Assembly: GCA_947579665.1 (NCBI GenBank)
Contig: OX388348.1
Coordinates: 6,572,001-6,636,000, forward strand
Length of the DNA stretch: 64,000 nucleotides
Source: Sympetrum striolatum
Taxonomy: Eukaryota; Arthropoda; Insecta; Odonata; Libellulidae
Direction of reading: 5' to 3'
Part shown: in pieces, positions 35,834 through 47,992 of the stretch
Layout: each line of letters opens with the position of its first letter
Numbering within the stretch: the first letter of the stretch is position 1
Notes under the pieces: generated by a model
Told to the model about the DNA's origin: nothing
Seen by the model: only the letters and a program-made list of their open reading frames with translations
Database searches by the model: none
Made by a program: the position numbers and the translations under genes

Positions 35834-38800
35834 TACTCTATCTGACTCCTCCAGGTCTGAAATGGGAACTGCATTACCTTTGTTACCAATTGTCTTTAAC
35901 CTTTAACATTAAATCCTTATTTAGGATAAAAATTTTACTTATGAAATGCTTGTAACTTTTTGAGAGGTTTATTACTGACATATATAAGGAGAAAAGAAGA
36001 ATTCCTTTTGAAGAGAATGGTTTTTACACATTTTACGGCTGTCAATAAGAATAAATTGATCCCTAATCAAATAGCATTTCAGAAAGTGTAAAGACAAGAG
36101 GAACTGAGGGCTTAACTAATCACTACTTGAACATATTAATGTTATTCTTTCTGACGGCAAACCACTAAGGAGATATCACGAGGTTTTCACTTTAAGCTAC
36201 CGTCTATTGCATCGTAAATATAAATGTAATTCCCGTTTATCATAATAAACTTTTCATCTTGCTTGCTTGTATTTACATACTTCATTTTAAGTCTTTATTT
36301 AATATAGAGAAAAATTTATATTCATGGTTAAACTTGGAAGATATTTTCAGTTATATTTCTGTGATTTTGGAGACTTAAATCGCTCAAAAGAGGAACAGAT
36401 TATCGCAGTTTCTTCCGAGAAGCGGATTCTGGATTAACTTCAGACATATATTGTCGCTCCAATGATTCTCATGTCAGTCAATTCCGCCAATATGAAGAGT
36501 TATTGATTCAATACGTCCATCGATACATCACTTTCTTCTCTGAAACGTACTTCCAGATCCGCCTTTCCCACGCTTCATTTCTTCGCTTGGAGAAAGTTAG
36601 GATGATTGACGCTGGACCTATTCGTTTCTTCGAGAAATCATTTCCAACAGCCTTTACATAAGCTCTGCCAATAAAAATTTCCATTAAAAAATCCTCGGAA
36701 TTTTCACTCTTCGTCGAGCTTTTGTTTTTTTTTAACACCGAATTCTCATTCATTCTCCAAAAAATAGTATTATAGAGGGAAAAGCTTTCACTTTGAATTG
36801 ATAGACACCTAGCTTCTCCCATACAGAAGGCTTGTATTTCTCTTCTTTGTATAATTCTATTCATGGAAAAAATTAACAATTCTTATATAAATTTCAGGTT
36901 GCTAATAAATGGATAGAAAATACCTTTTGGAAAATTACCATTGTGTACAAGTTACCAATATTCCTTACCATGAAGTATAAATTACCAATATTAGTTTTAC
37001 CTTAAGCTTACAGACTTATTGACATAGATATTTATCATATATAAAGGATAAGTTATTTTCGAACGCTCCAAATACTACCCTTTCACTACATTAAATAAGT
37101 TAGATTAAATGGTGACGAAACTTTGCTCAAATTGTGAAACCGCGAATATTCGTAAATAATTTGCTTGTGTATTAATGCTTTGCTAAGTATGGCATGGTTT
37201 TTATCATAGAAGTAATACAAGACGATTATATATTTACGTAATATCAATATTTTAATTAAAATAATCTAATGAAGTAGTCACATAAGAGAAGTGTTAAGAC
37301 AGCATGATTCGCCTCCAAAATGTTTGTGGATAAATTTATGATTTTATGATTTACAGACAAATAAACCTTATAGTGTGAATTAAAAGCTGATTTCTCCGTA
37401 TATAATAATTCTTAATATTATAATATTAAGTAATAATATCCCATACTAGAGTTAATTATCCCATACACTTCTTACCTCGTCAATTTCTTCTCAATGTCTT
37501 GGTGTATTCCATTGAAAACATATTTACGCTTACCTTCTTTCGTACATTTCTCACAGATTCCCGAGTACAGCCACTATTTTATTTTGTCTCTGTATCGAGA
37601 TCCCCTCACTTCTATTCCCGAATACATCATATCGTTACGTTTAAATTGACAAATATTATTCTCAAATGCCTGATAAGGTGAAAATACTTTATTACTCTCC
37701 TACTCTTGGGCGTTTCAATTTTGAGATAAGATATTCTTTTTTCCTTTAATCATAGTTTTTTACTGCAACGTGGAACGGAAGGTGTTGAATTCTCATAGCG
37801 TTAGATAACAGATACACAGTGTACCTATTACTATTCTTACATTATCATTTACTTAGTATCTACCTTTTGGCAGATCAAAGTTGCGATGTATGATAGTTGT
37901 TCCGAGATTCCATTATGTAAAGGAGCGTAAAATTTATAACGAATTGTTTTCTAACATCCCACTCAATACAGTAAAAAGAAAATGAGATTTCTAATTATTT
38001 CGTACGTTAAACAACATATTTGGAAAATATAACTTGTTTGTACATATTTAGCATACTATTCGCCCACGTAGGCACCTCTCATATGCCCAATAAAGTTTCT
38101 AATATATTCGGAAAATTAAATGGAACGTTAAAGATACATTTTGTCGGTTAATTTTCCTGCATAAAATCTTTTCTCAAGTGGGATGCTTTTCTGTTAGCCT
38201 ATGTTAAGGCTGTCAATGGTTAGTCGAAATTAGGGGTGTTTAATTTTTACCTAGGAACAGATGCAAATTATCTTCTTTAAAAAATAATTTTCCTTTTAAG
38301 AAACTAATCGTCATTTAACATGAGATTTCGCATGACTAAGCATGAGCAAAATGAATTATTTAGATGGATTTCTACATTATAATTATTACTGTTTATTTAG
38401 TCTTTTTTGTAAGAAAATTGTCACTTTCACCATCATCTATGGTAGATTCTTGGAAAGCAAACAGATAAACAACAGAGAAAAACGTTTTGGTTTCAAATCA
38501 CGTGCTTCTTCGTCCTTAGTCAAATCATATTCAATGTAGATTCTCTAGATTTCGATACTCTGGAAACTTTAAATGGATGAAAGATTTACATCGGTTAGGC
38601 TTACCTTGTGAATTATTTCATCAAGTCTCACTAACATTAATATTTTTTTCTTGAATATTAAGTACATTCGAAGTGCAGCAACAAATATTTTATTGTCTGT
38701 GTATTTTCCCAAGATAGGTATGAATCGAGAAGGGTCATGAAAGAGAAACTCATCACGAAAGGAGATGAAGAGCCGGCCTGAAAACCACTATTCTCACACC

Positions 38801-38849
38801 CCGCGTAAATTCTTTCCATTAGTCAGGGAGGAACTAAGAATTTTGGATA
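35834..38849. other. AT-rich DNA without recognisable gene
   Basis: The minus ORF at 36,508-36,879 (123 codons) has no recognisable domain and no splice context. The rest is AT-rich with no motif. Confidence 0.55.
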
Positions 38850-38853
38850 TTAA

Positions 38854-38866
38854 CCCTTTGGCTGCC
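38854..38866. repeat. piggyBac left terminal inverted repeat
   Basis: CCCTTTGGCTGCC directly follows the TTAA at 38,850. It pairs with the right end with one mismatch (G against A at position 7). Confidence 0.85.
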
Positions 38867-39613
38867 AGGCTATTGTTCATGCTATTCCAAGAAAAATGCT
38901 AAATATCCCGAAAAAAGTCAATTTCTTAACTGGTAGTTGAGCTTTTTTCCTGTTATATATGAAATGATTTTGCATCTATTAATAGTGAAATAATTCAAAT
39001 TTTTGTTTATTTGACCTTAGAAAAATAATTTATAACATTTAAATTCGTAAAAATTAATTGTAGATATTGAACATAATTTACATCTTTAAACTTTCTTTGG
39101 ATGCATAATGATACAATCGCAATATATCTTCATAAATAATTAACCATCGTACATAAAATTGTTATATTTTAACAGTTACATAAATAATATATATTAAAAT
39201 TAACAATTTATTTTTAGCTGTTCAATATTTTTTTAAATTTTCTCTGTGTACAGAAATTAAATATTACCATTAATTTGCAACAAATTTTTAGTTATTTATC
39301 TCTCTTACATATAATTTCAATTTTATAACAAATAAATTGTGTCAATATAACAAAATAATTGTTATATTGACTCGAACATTGAATATATACATTATCCATT
39401 ACAACACTATATAAAAATGATTTTTGAGAACTAGTTATGTACAAACATGTATTAAATTATTAAGAGAATTAAATTTACATTTAGTTCTCTTAATGTAACT
39501 AAATATTTTTACAAATCTAGTAACAAATGTAATTTTTTTACAATTTATCATAATGTAATACGCCTCAAAACAATGAATAGCACTAAGTACATTCCGAGAC
39601 ATAAATCGCAATA

Positions 39614-41292
39614 CTACATAGCTTGTTTTCTTTTACATTTCCCTTTTCCTTTTTCTGAGCATTGGGATGGTAATATGCTGCAAACAGTACAATTAGGTTG
39701 ATGTTTTTTATCCTCAAATTGTTTGGGAAAATGGCGCTCAGTTAGCCTCGGAAGTATTTTTGGACTGCATTTGTTCGTACTCTCCTTCCTGTATCCTTCA
39801 AAGAGGCCATCTATCACACATACTCTGAATTTCCTTTGCGTTAATTTATTGTTTTTATTTTGCAAATTGTATGCAATCCAACGATTTACTAGTGCTACCT
39901 CGATGACAAAACGCCAAAGTGTCTGGTACCACTATTTTGATCTTCTGTTGTAAGGGTATGTGGAGCAGAACTGATCAAACCTATCTACTCCTCCCATACC
40001 TTTATTATAACGCATTTGAATTACAGGCTTCCTCACAGCTCTCTTCCCCTTTCTTGAATTTGTATCCACAGATTCTGTTCCGTCATTCCCTGTGGTTGAA
40101 ATCATATTGACTCAACCGAAATCTTGCCATGTACACGCGAGCATGTTTTTTTCCGAATTCAACCAAAATATTTGTTCTTCACCCCGCTTTAATTTTACCG
40201 TTTTCATATCTTCAAGTAATCCTCTCCTATTTATTTTGACTGTTCCAGTAGCTCCTATTTTTCTTTCCTTCAGAATGTCATACAGTTGCTCACTCAAATA
40301 AAAATTGTCTATATAATCGACATGGCCTTTCATCTCAGAACACCTCAACAATGACTGCACAACTTTAGTCCCTAATCCTCTCTCCTTGATATTAGAAGTA
40401 TATTTACCTGTATAATTATCAAACTTAAGTAGAAAACCAGTTTGGGAATCGCATAATGACCAGACTTTGATTCCCCATTTTTCAGAGGGCTTGGATGGCA
40501 TATATTTTTTTAAAACGATCTTTGTCCTTGCAAACTGCACAATAAAAATCTTTCACAGCATCAATTATTTGCCTAACTTTGTAAAGCCTGTCTTCCCCTG
40601 TTTCGCTCCCATTGGTGGAAGAGAGGCCCACTTGGGCCTAACCTCGCCAATAAAGGGTCAAATAAATAAATAAATTATTAACAATATGCAAGAATGCGCG
40701 TATCAATTGATACCGATTTCTAAAAAAAGATAGATCCAAATCCAGGTGTCAGCCAAGAGTCCTAAAAATAGCTGTCAATTGAAGGTTTGTGCACTAATCC
40801 CATCCCGATTTCTGTAGCAACAAATTTCTAAAGGCGTTACATCTTTCCACTGAATTAACCTTGACCTAGATGGTAATGGACTTGCCTTATCAGGGAATGT
40901 AGCTGCATAATTATTAGTTGATTTCGGAACGTAATGAAATGATTCACTTGGAAAAAAATTTGGAAGCATTCATTTGGAGTTAGATGTTCTAATCCGAATA
41001 CTTCAGCGCTCCCGGTAGACTCGGGTATGGAATGCAGCACTACTAAACGTTTTCTTTTCTAATCAAGCCTTTTCCAGTGAGGACCTCTGGATGAAGATGT
41101 TGATGGACCCTCGTTAATTGCTTCTAGATCTTCGTTGGTAGTACTTTTCACTTCATCTGAAAATTGATCATCTTCGTGCTCCGAGTCTGACACTAAAGTT
41201 ATTTTTTCAATTTCATCTGCTGAAAGATCGGAATCCCGTTTTCGTTTCAGATACTTTTTCGCAATTCCTGACATTAAAGCCATTGTAAACAA
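39614..41292 (-). pseudogene. piggyBac transposase, broken
   Basis: The enzyme would cut and rejoin the element at TTAA with a DDD-type RNase H-like domain. Visible in order: an acidic N terminus from a start at 41,292 (DSDLSADEIEK, SDSEHEDDQ); FGLEHLTPNECFQIFF; STNNYAATF and QWKDVTPLEI (40,800-40,950); MGLVHKPSIDSYF and SWLTPGFGSI; DRLYKVRQIIDAVKDFY; MPSKPSEKWGIKVWSL; VDYIDNFYLSEQL with the second catalytic Asp at about 40,308; NKGMGGVDRFDQF with the third at about 39,984; and a C-terminal Cys-rich motif (CTVC...C...C). The segment that should hold the first catalytic Asp (the IDE motif) is absent between DRFKK and YMPSKP. Several frameshifts occur, and there are in-frame stops at 40,112-40,114 and 39,932-39,934. 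It cannot make an active enzyme. Confidence 0.85.
40611..40678 (+). repeat. Nested LINE 3' tail with AAAT repeats
   Basis: GGTGGAAGAGAGGCCCACTT, then GGGCCTAACCTCGCC, then AAATAAATAAATAAAT interrupts the piggyBac frame. The arrangement, a short GC-rich 3' segment followed by a microsatellite tail in plus orientation, is typical of a severely 5'-truncated non-LTR retrotransposon insertion. The retrotransposon clade is not identified. Confidence 0.5.
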
Positions 41293-42342
41293 AATGACGT
41301 ATTATTATAATTAGCTGTAACTTAATAAATTGATATAAAAATATATAAACAACCTAACTAACCGATAAATTTTATATTTAACAGTATCACCATTAACATT
41401 AGTAAGGTAGAAAATGAATGATATCATACGATTGTTGAGAATCAAAGGGCATCCGAAACTGAACGATAAAAAGTTAGCGGAAAAGAGATATGTAGCCCGT
41501 AAGGGATCAATAGAAAAAAAATCGGGAAAACGAAAAGAATTATTGAGATTATTTATGGAAATATCTACGTATATGCTACCGATAAATAAGAAAAACGAAT
41601 TGTAACCTGTTTATTACAGGAAATTCTTGACCGCTAGCGTAAGTGTGAAAATGAGGTAAAATTACTACACAAAGAAAAATACCTCCAACAACTGTAACAA
41701 GTGGAACACCAGGAAGTTTTTAAACATTTTAGAAAGGAGCAATAAAAGCTATCTATCTATTAAAGTAAAAAATATGAATATCAAGTATTGAAAGGTAGTA
41801 TACATCTTCAACAAAAAATTGTGCAGATGGTACGGAAAACTATATAAATTAAATTTACTTGATTTCAATCATAATACATGATATGTGAAGGATTTATAAA
41901 CGACTAACCTGATAAAGAGTGAGGATATCCAGTGACTAAGTTTGTATCTTCAATCGATGCAAGACGAAAATTATCACTCCAAGGATAACTACCACTTCCC
42001 TCTGGCTAACAGACGGAAACTAATATTTTCTCTCAAAATAATTCTAAGGAATTCACACCTGTGACTGAAGTATATATGGCAAAAAGGCCCCTACTTTTTC
42101 CATTGTAAATAGATCGTAAAAATTCAGATCGGTCTAGGGGCTAAGGGTAGTCGGCGGTGTTGTCTCCAAAGCCTTATTGCTCTGTAGACGCCTAGCTGAC
42201 TCAAGAGAACGGCTCCATACTCGTAATGGGATTTATTGACCTGAGGAAGCTAAAATGCACATCTGTGTTCACAGATGCCCTCCAAAAGCATGAGAGAAGG
42301 ATAAGAAATGCACAGAAAGTTTTTTTCAGAGCATGGGGTAAA

Positions 42343-42408
42343 TCCGCTTTCGGCAGCTAAGGGTAGTAGAAGACAGAGCGGATATATCCGCCTTCGGCAG
42401 CTAAAGGG
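42343..42408. repeat. piggyBac right end with subterminal direct repeat
   Basis: TCCGCTTTCGGCAGCTAAGG (42,343-42,362) recurs as TCCGCCTTCGGCAGCTAAAG (42,387-42,406). The outer copy contains the terminal inverted repeat. A partial third copy (GGGGCTAAGGGTAGTCGGCG) lies at about 42,137-42,156. Repeated end motifs are probable transposase-binding sites. Confidence 0.7.
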
Positions 42409-42412
42409 TTAA

Positions 42413-42600
42413 ATAGACATATTTGAATCTGAAACCCTTTAGTAGCCGTAAAATGGCTTGAATTCAGTTCTGCGAATCCTGAATAAAAAACTCAAACTAT
42501 AAATGTATCAGGTAAGCTTCCAGCCTCCTATATATATCACGCAAGGACCAAATCATAAGAGAAAAGATAAATTGTTATTTCCAAATAAATACCACCTCAT
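42413..42600. other. Flank of the piggyBac insertion
   Basis: No recognisable feature. Confidence 0.5.
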
Positions 42601-42615
42601 CGAGTCTCCGTCTTA

Positions 42616-42777
42616 ATGCGTCATTCCAAACGTTCATCATCACATAGGAAACAAATTCTAGCGAAAATTCAACTCGAAGACATGACTTTGTCATCGTCTT
42701 CATCAGAGAAATTCGGAAATGAATCCGCAACGAATAATCCGTCAGAGTCAGACCGTCTCAATTTTCTTTGTAAATAA
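42616..42777 (+). CDS. 53-codon orphan ORF, unknown product
   Basis: An ATG at 42,616 opens a frame to TAA at 42,775-42,777. The peptide is basic and Ser-rich at first (MRHSKRSSSHRKQILAK), then has a Ser run (LSSSSSEKF) and ends SESDRLNFLCK. A possible polyadenylation signal AATAAA lies 63 nt after the stop (42,841). The minus strand is also open here with an acidic peptide (NFSDEDDDK), so coding direction is unsure. It sits about 200 bp outside the right end of the piggyBac element, so it is not part of that transposase. It may be the last exon of a gene, a transposon N-terminal fragment, or chance. Confidence 0.25.
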   Translation: MRHSKRSSSHRKQILAKIQLEDMTLSSSSSEKFGNESATNNPSESDRLNFLCK

Positions 42778-44044
42778 TTTTTCACAGATAGTAATTTATA
42801 GAAGTTGTATTATGTGGGCTTTTGAAGTTTTGGTTCATTGAATAAACAAAAATAAATCTGCGATTGTTTTCTCAATCAGAGAGACTGCCATTCTTATTCT
42901 CCTTAACATTTGGTGGATCTTAAAGCGTATTTTGTTCAAACAATAGCTCCCTTAACAAAGAGTAATCCTGGTTTTGGATGCAATCTAATGTCCTCCTACT
43001 AAATCAGTAACTTTTAAGTGAGTTTAATTGGGATTAGGAGGCGACTAAAAAGCGAGAAGTGAATGCAATTCGACACCTCAGTTTGTGGTCGGAAGAAGGA
43101 AACGGAAAAAAGGCAATTTATTGCTCATGCCTTTAGATCACGCGAACCTCTCTGCGGCCGACTTTACGGCTAATATTAAACTTTCATTTATCTTTCTTTT
43201 CGGGAATTCCTCGCTGTATTTCTATCGCAGCCACAATCGTTGGTTACTTTACAGTCTCCTACTCTCATATTAAACCCTCTCTGTCGCAACCCATAATAAT
43301 AAATGTTTTCAGCTGCGGAGTAATGCCGTTTTTTATGTAAGGCATAGCGACGCGTTTGTTATTTTTCAGGTTCGGATTTCTCTCTTTTTTCTCCGTACAA
43401 TCGCCTGTCGTAAATCGCCTCTTATGGGTATTTAATGGCGTCTACGGAGCTCAGTTACCAACACTTCGTCGGAACGTAAACTTACGAACAGAGAAGGTTC
43501 ATTTCGAACGAAAGGTGTTAAACTTCTTCCATCAAATATTCAAAACCTTATCCGATCACGTGAAGTATGTTCAATAATTAGATTTCAGGAAGGTAACCGT
43601 AATTTTATGAATGATGTGAATTTACTTTAAACTCAAACTGAAGTTCATAAGCTTCAGTAAATGAGATCACATAAAAATGACTGCATTAGTAAACGACTAC
43701 GAAGGCGTAGAAGTTAATTAATAGATTTTGTTTTCAAACTATTGTTTCCTTATTGTTTTGGTATTATTTCAGTCAAAACTCCTTCTTATTAAAACTAAGG
43801 AAAATTGTCTCTGTAACTATTAAATAACAATGAAATAATTAAGGTGACGTACCAAAATTTATAAATCGGGACGTTTGTTTAATGAATTCCATCTGCCTTA
43901 GTGAGGCAGGCGCTAACGCCTTCGTAGGTTCATTTGATGGCGTTTTTTAAGCGATTGAGGCCTGTGAAGAGAACTGCCAAAACTCCTGTTACAGTTAGCA
44001 CAGTCACGTTGTTCCCATCAATTCCCACAGAATTGAGAATGACG
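42778..44044. other. No recognisable feature
   Basis: GC-richer at about 43,080-43,520. A fair acceptor (TTATTTTTCAG at 43,370) precedes a 70-codon open frame, but no donor follows and the peptide is unrecognised. Confidence 0.45.
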
Positions 44045-44260
44045 CGGCATTGTAGTTCAGTGGTTAGGAGACCTGCCCGGAAATTGGGAGACCTGGGTTC
44101 GAGTCCCAGTCATGTCACTACTTTTCATTTCACTCGGATTAATCTGCACACTTACTCGTGCTTTGGAGAGTCCCGACTTTTACTAATTCGGATAAGAGAA
44201 TTTTTTGGTCGACACAATGTGAATTTCTTTCGTCTTCACCTTCCACAGAAGATATGAGAT
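44045..44260 (+). repeat. tRNA-derived SINE, family 3
   Basis: An A box TAGTTCAGTGGTTAGGA (44,053-44,069) and B box GGGTTCGAGTCCC (44,095-44,107) are well preserved, spaced as in a tRNA. The acceptor stem pairs imperfectly, the anticodon arm is distorted, and a non-tRNA body follows (TTTCACTCGGATTAATCTGC). I therefore call it a SINE, not a tRNA gene. It is distinct from the SINEs at 5.2 and 8.8 kb. The 3' limit is uncertain. Confidence 0.6.
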
Positions 44261-47050
44261 TTCAATTATTTGTTTTAACTAAAGTTTGCTAACACAATTT
44301 AGAGTGCTAACAAACATAATATAGCTCATAAAAATGCATAATACTCCAAATTGTGGAAATAAATATAGTCTATATAAGACAGCCATATTTAAAATTAAAA
44401 TCTGGGATATCAGGAATGTTGTGTATGTTTCGCAGACGCTTTTAGAGTGGAATTAATAAAAACAAGACCGTTTTCCTTTCTCCAGGCAGTAAAAACAAAT
44501 TGCAGGAAATTTCTTACTCCACAGCAATACAAAAATAAATTGTTCTCGCTGAAAACGGGAATTCATGCATTATAATCAAACGGGAGTGCGCATTAGCCCA
44601 AACGTCGCAGGTATCTCGGAGGGAAATACGTTTTTTGTCTTCTCGCAAGGAAAAGTAACAAGAAATATCCGGCAAAATATGTATCCCTCGCAAATCTAAT
44701 GAATAAAAGGTTTCGAGACAACCCTAAAGGAAATAAGAAAAACGCGAAAGTCCCATCTGACAGGGAAATCTCGCATTTCGCGGCTCTAGCAATCTTGACG
44801 TCATCAATCTTTCTTTTGTTTTTGTGACTTACAACCTTGAGATTTCCTTTTACCACGAGGGGAATGAGATATGGGAACACAAAGACTCTTATTGTTTTCC
44901 TCATTTGAATGTCTATTCCCCGGAGAAATTCAAATTTCGACCGCGCAAAATACAACCGAAGGATCTTTTTTGTGCCCTATGAATCGGAATCGAGATGGAA
45001 AATATCTCATAGTATTTTATTTCCTTATCGAAACGTTTTCCTCTTTTTATTTCCTGTGGGATTAAGATTTGCTCGCGTACTGTATTCTTAAGGAATGCTT
45101 GACTTAGAATTCTCAGTAGACTCACTTCCCCAAGTTCTGCATTCGCCACCGATTTCTCTTATTTCAGGCTCTCCAAATTATATTAATTTATCCGCAGATT
45201 CAAATTTTTTGCCAGATTTATTTTATTTAGTTCTTTCTTACCTCTTAGATCAAATTCCTAAATAAAAAACACGAGACAATTCATTAAGTCGGTAATGAGG
45301 AATGTGCAATGATAGAGCTATAATTGATACCCGTTTATGTAAGCTCCATATGCAAGATGTATGACATGTATTGAAAAGATCAGCAATACAAAGAATCAAC
45401 CGTCTTGGGATATTATTATCAATAAATTGCGTTTGCATTTTACCTGCGTTTATGTTGCGTTTACATCTGTAGAAGTACTGATCTTATGATTGTTACAGTT
45501 AGCAGAATCTTTAGAATGGATAAATTTCCTTTCCATGATCTCATGTTTATTGCTGTGATGAGGCTTTTCATGCAATTCTCTTCGCATTGGTGTACACAAA
45601 ATGCTGTCATTTTGAACTGCGCTCATCTGGAAACTTTTGATCTTTAGACCACATTTTAACAAAAAAATTTATTCTAATACATATTTTACAAGTTTTAATC
45701 ATGGTTTTAGTGTTTAAGACGAATTCTTTGTTAAACGTTTTTATTTTTGAGCCAAACTTATTTATTTGCGGTGCGAATTGGTTGACACGGGAGGATGACA
45801 AATAGCAGTTGCGTAGACTGAACTTTTTAATTAATTATCGGTTAACTAATTGAAATTTTAAAGTTTCTTTTTCTGTTTTTAATTTTCTTAAGTTACTTAA
45901 CGTAAATACGGAAATACCACTTTATAATAGGGATGTGGTTACTCTCCTTATTCCTTTGAAATCATGCTCCTCATTTCTTTCTTGTTCTCAGCATATAGGA
46001 GCAATTCCGTATCATAGTACAAAATACTATGTATGTATCTCTTACAAGACAAATGAAATATAATTCAGGGGAATAGATTTCAAAAAAGAAAAGGAAAAAT
46101 ATGGCTAAACTAAAATATCTGCGTATACATGATGAGAAAAAAACGGATTATAGTTATTTTATGGACAGACTTTAATTTTAATTCCGATTAATTTTAATGT
46201 TAAAGGCTGGAATAAATTGGAAATGCTTGAAACCTGAATAATTGATGAATTATTTTTTTCGAATAAAATGTTTTTCTGATAAATACATGTCGAAATATAT
46301 GTCGATTTACTGCAAGTAAAAATAAAAAAACTCTCGTATCAGTAGATATATTATTTTCTTATTTAGTTCCTCTTTCGCCTAATTTCTTAATAATTTAGTA
46401 TCATTAGTAACATATACTTTGTACATAAGAGATTTAGTTGTTTTCAGTGGCATTCCTAATCTTTTGCGTGTATCTTAGTAAAGTTATTTATGAGCCTTTG
46501 TAAACTTATTACAAAAATAATCAGGTTTATTTTCTGCAGATGACTCTTTTATCATCATAAGTTAAAATTTGGCTATTCGGCATTTACAACGTAAATCACG
46601 TTATGTGAGTTCTTTAAATCTTTAAAATGTTACGTTGAAAGAGAACTACTCATTTTACACCGTTACCTCTCTGAAACTACCAGTAAATGAATCTCGCCGT
46701 TTTTAACTTATTTATTTTAGTTTTTAAAATGATGATAGGTTTTTATATTTTTCTGTACATGGATATTGTCCATCAATATTTTGTTCAACAAATCTACCTT
46801 TATATAATTCCCTTCAGAAAGAGATTCGAGTGACGTAACAGAAATAACGTTTTCAGCAGTGGGAATATCCTGCGATCGTCCAACTGAAACATAAATCGAT
46901 AAACAGAGAGACCGAAGTACACCTAACAAGAGAGTTTTATTCAAATCTCCAAAGGTTGGCACGTTCAGCTCTAGATAGGCAAAGAAATAAAAATTTTGAG
47001 GGAGTGGAATATTTCACAGCGTTTCTTCTTGGAGTTGTTCGAACCAGTAT
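44261..47050. other. AT-rich DNA without recognisable gene
   Basis: A GC-richer patch at 44,590-45,150 has overlapping ORFs on both strands (120 codons minus, 64 and 60 plus) without recognisable domain. No other feature seen. Confidence 0.5.
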
Positions 47051-47056
47051 TCATTT

Positions 47057-47130
47057 GGGGTTTCTCTTCTCCTTTATTCCTTCCTTCTTTCCCTTTCCTT
47101 CTTTCCCCTTCCTTCATTCACCTTCCCTCC
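47057..47130 (+). repeat. Polypyrimidine tract
   Basis: An almost unbroken run of C and T (CTTCCTTC/CTTTCCC units) of about 70 bases precedes CCCGCGGGACCC. It is low-complexity sequence and explains the overlapping Pro/Phe/Ser-rich ORFs there. Confidence 0.7.
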
Positions 47131-47808
47131 CGCGGGACCCACCGCCAGCGGACGCATAAGTTTCTCCCCTTACGGCGCCTTTGCCCTTCCGACCGAATTT
47201 CTAAAATTCTTATTTCCCCTTTTCATGCTTTCTCCCCCTTTTGCATTATTTCGAGTGTCCCAGATATGTGGCTCTGCCCTCGGCTCCTTCGCAGTTTCTT
47301 AAACGATTGAACCTCTTTTCGATTAAGAAAGCCCAACGCCCGTGGGTTGGATCGTACAAACATTCGTATTTTCCTCGAAAAATTCCTCGAAAACTCTAGG
47401 ATCGGATATTGTTTCGAAAGCGGAAATCTCTTTTGAAATACAGATGAGGGATCTTTGGAGGCTGTTGCAAAAATAATAAGTATTACCTTTCCTCAGAATT
47501 GGTTCTCTTGGTATTTCAACATGGTTACTCTGAAGGACTCGCTGCACACTTTTAAGCTTTTGAACCGATGACCTTCAAGCATTTCTGAAAATGCTGACAC
47601 GATGTCATCGGTCTCGCTCTTTTCTTTTTCCAGAGTATTCACTGAGAGATAAGGCTACAAACATTTGAAAGAATCCCTGTCATCGAGAAATGATTTTGGC
47701 TCCTTCCTATATCATTTTTAAATTCAGTAGAAAAGTATCTCTCATAATATCAATTTTAGAGTTAACAAATTTTGTGTTTCTTTCGAGCATTCCAATTTCA
47801 GAGACCCA
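47131..47808. other. No recognisable feature
   Basis: Ordinary sequence between the polypyrimidine tract and the second R1 copy. Confidence 0.5.
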
Positions 47809-47943
47809 ATTTTTACTTTCTCCATATACGAAGTATAGAGAAAGTATTGTTTTCATGAAAAAATTCGACTTTGAGATTTCAACGGAAATACACGTTTTGG
47901 GGCCCCTAGAACACGTTTTGACCATTTTCGGAATGATGTCTGT

Positions 47944-47992
<49 letters not shown>

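Larger units (their letters stand above)
38850..42412 (-). mobile_element. piggyBac-type DNA transposon, complete ends, dead
   Basis: TTAA lies at both edges (38,850-38,853 and 42,409-42,412), the target site of piggyBac transposons. Just inside, the ends match as inverted repeats at 12 of 13 bases: CCCTTTGGCTGCC at 38,854-38,866 and the complement of GGCAGCTAAAGGG at 42,396-42,408. The transposable unit is 3,555 bp. It carries one transposase pseudogene on the minus strand, a long 5' region of about 1.1 kb, and a nested LINE tail. A direct repeat of the right end lies just inside it (42,343-42,363), like the subterminal repeats of this superfamily. About 750 bp of AT-rich DNA fills the left side. 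Confidence 0.9.

Noticed and set aside
40400..40420. Minus-strand ATACAG|GTAAAT junction
   Set aside because: It lies inside the transposase reading frame (Tyr-Thr-Gly-Lys codons), so it is coding sequence and not a splice site.
44045..44117. tRNA gene at the family-3 SINE
   Set aside because: A and B boxes are good, but the acceptor stem has a mismatch and G-U pairs, the anticodon arm is distorted and a SINE body follows.
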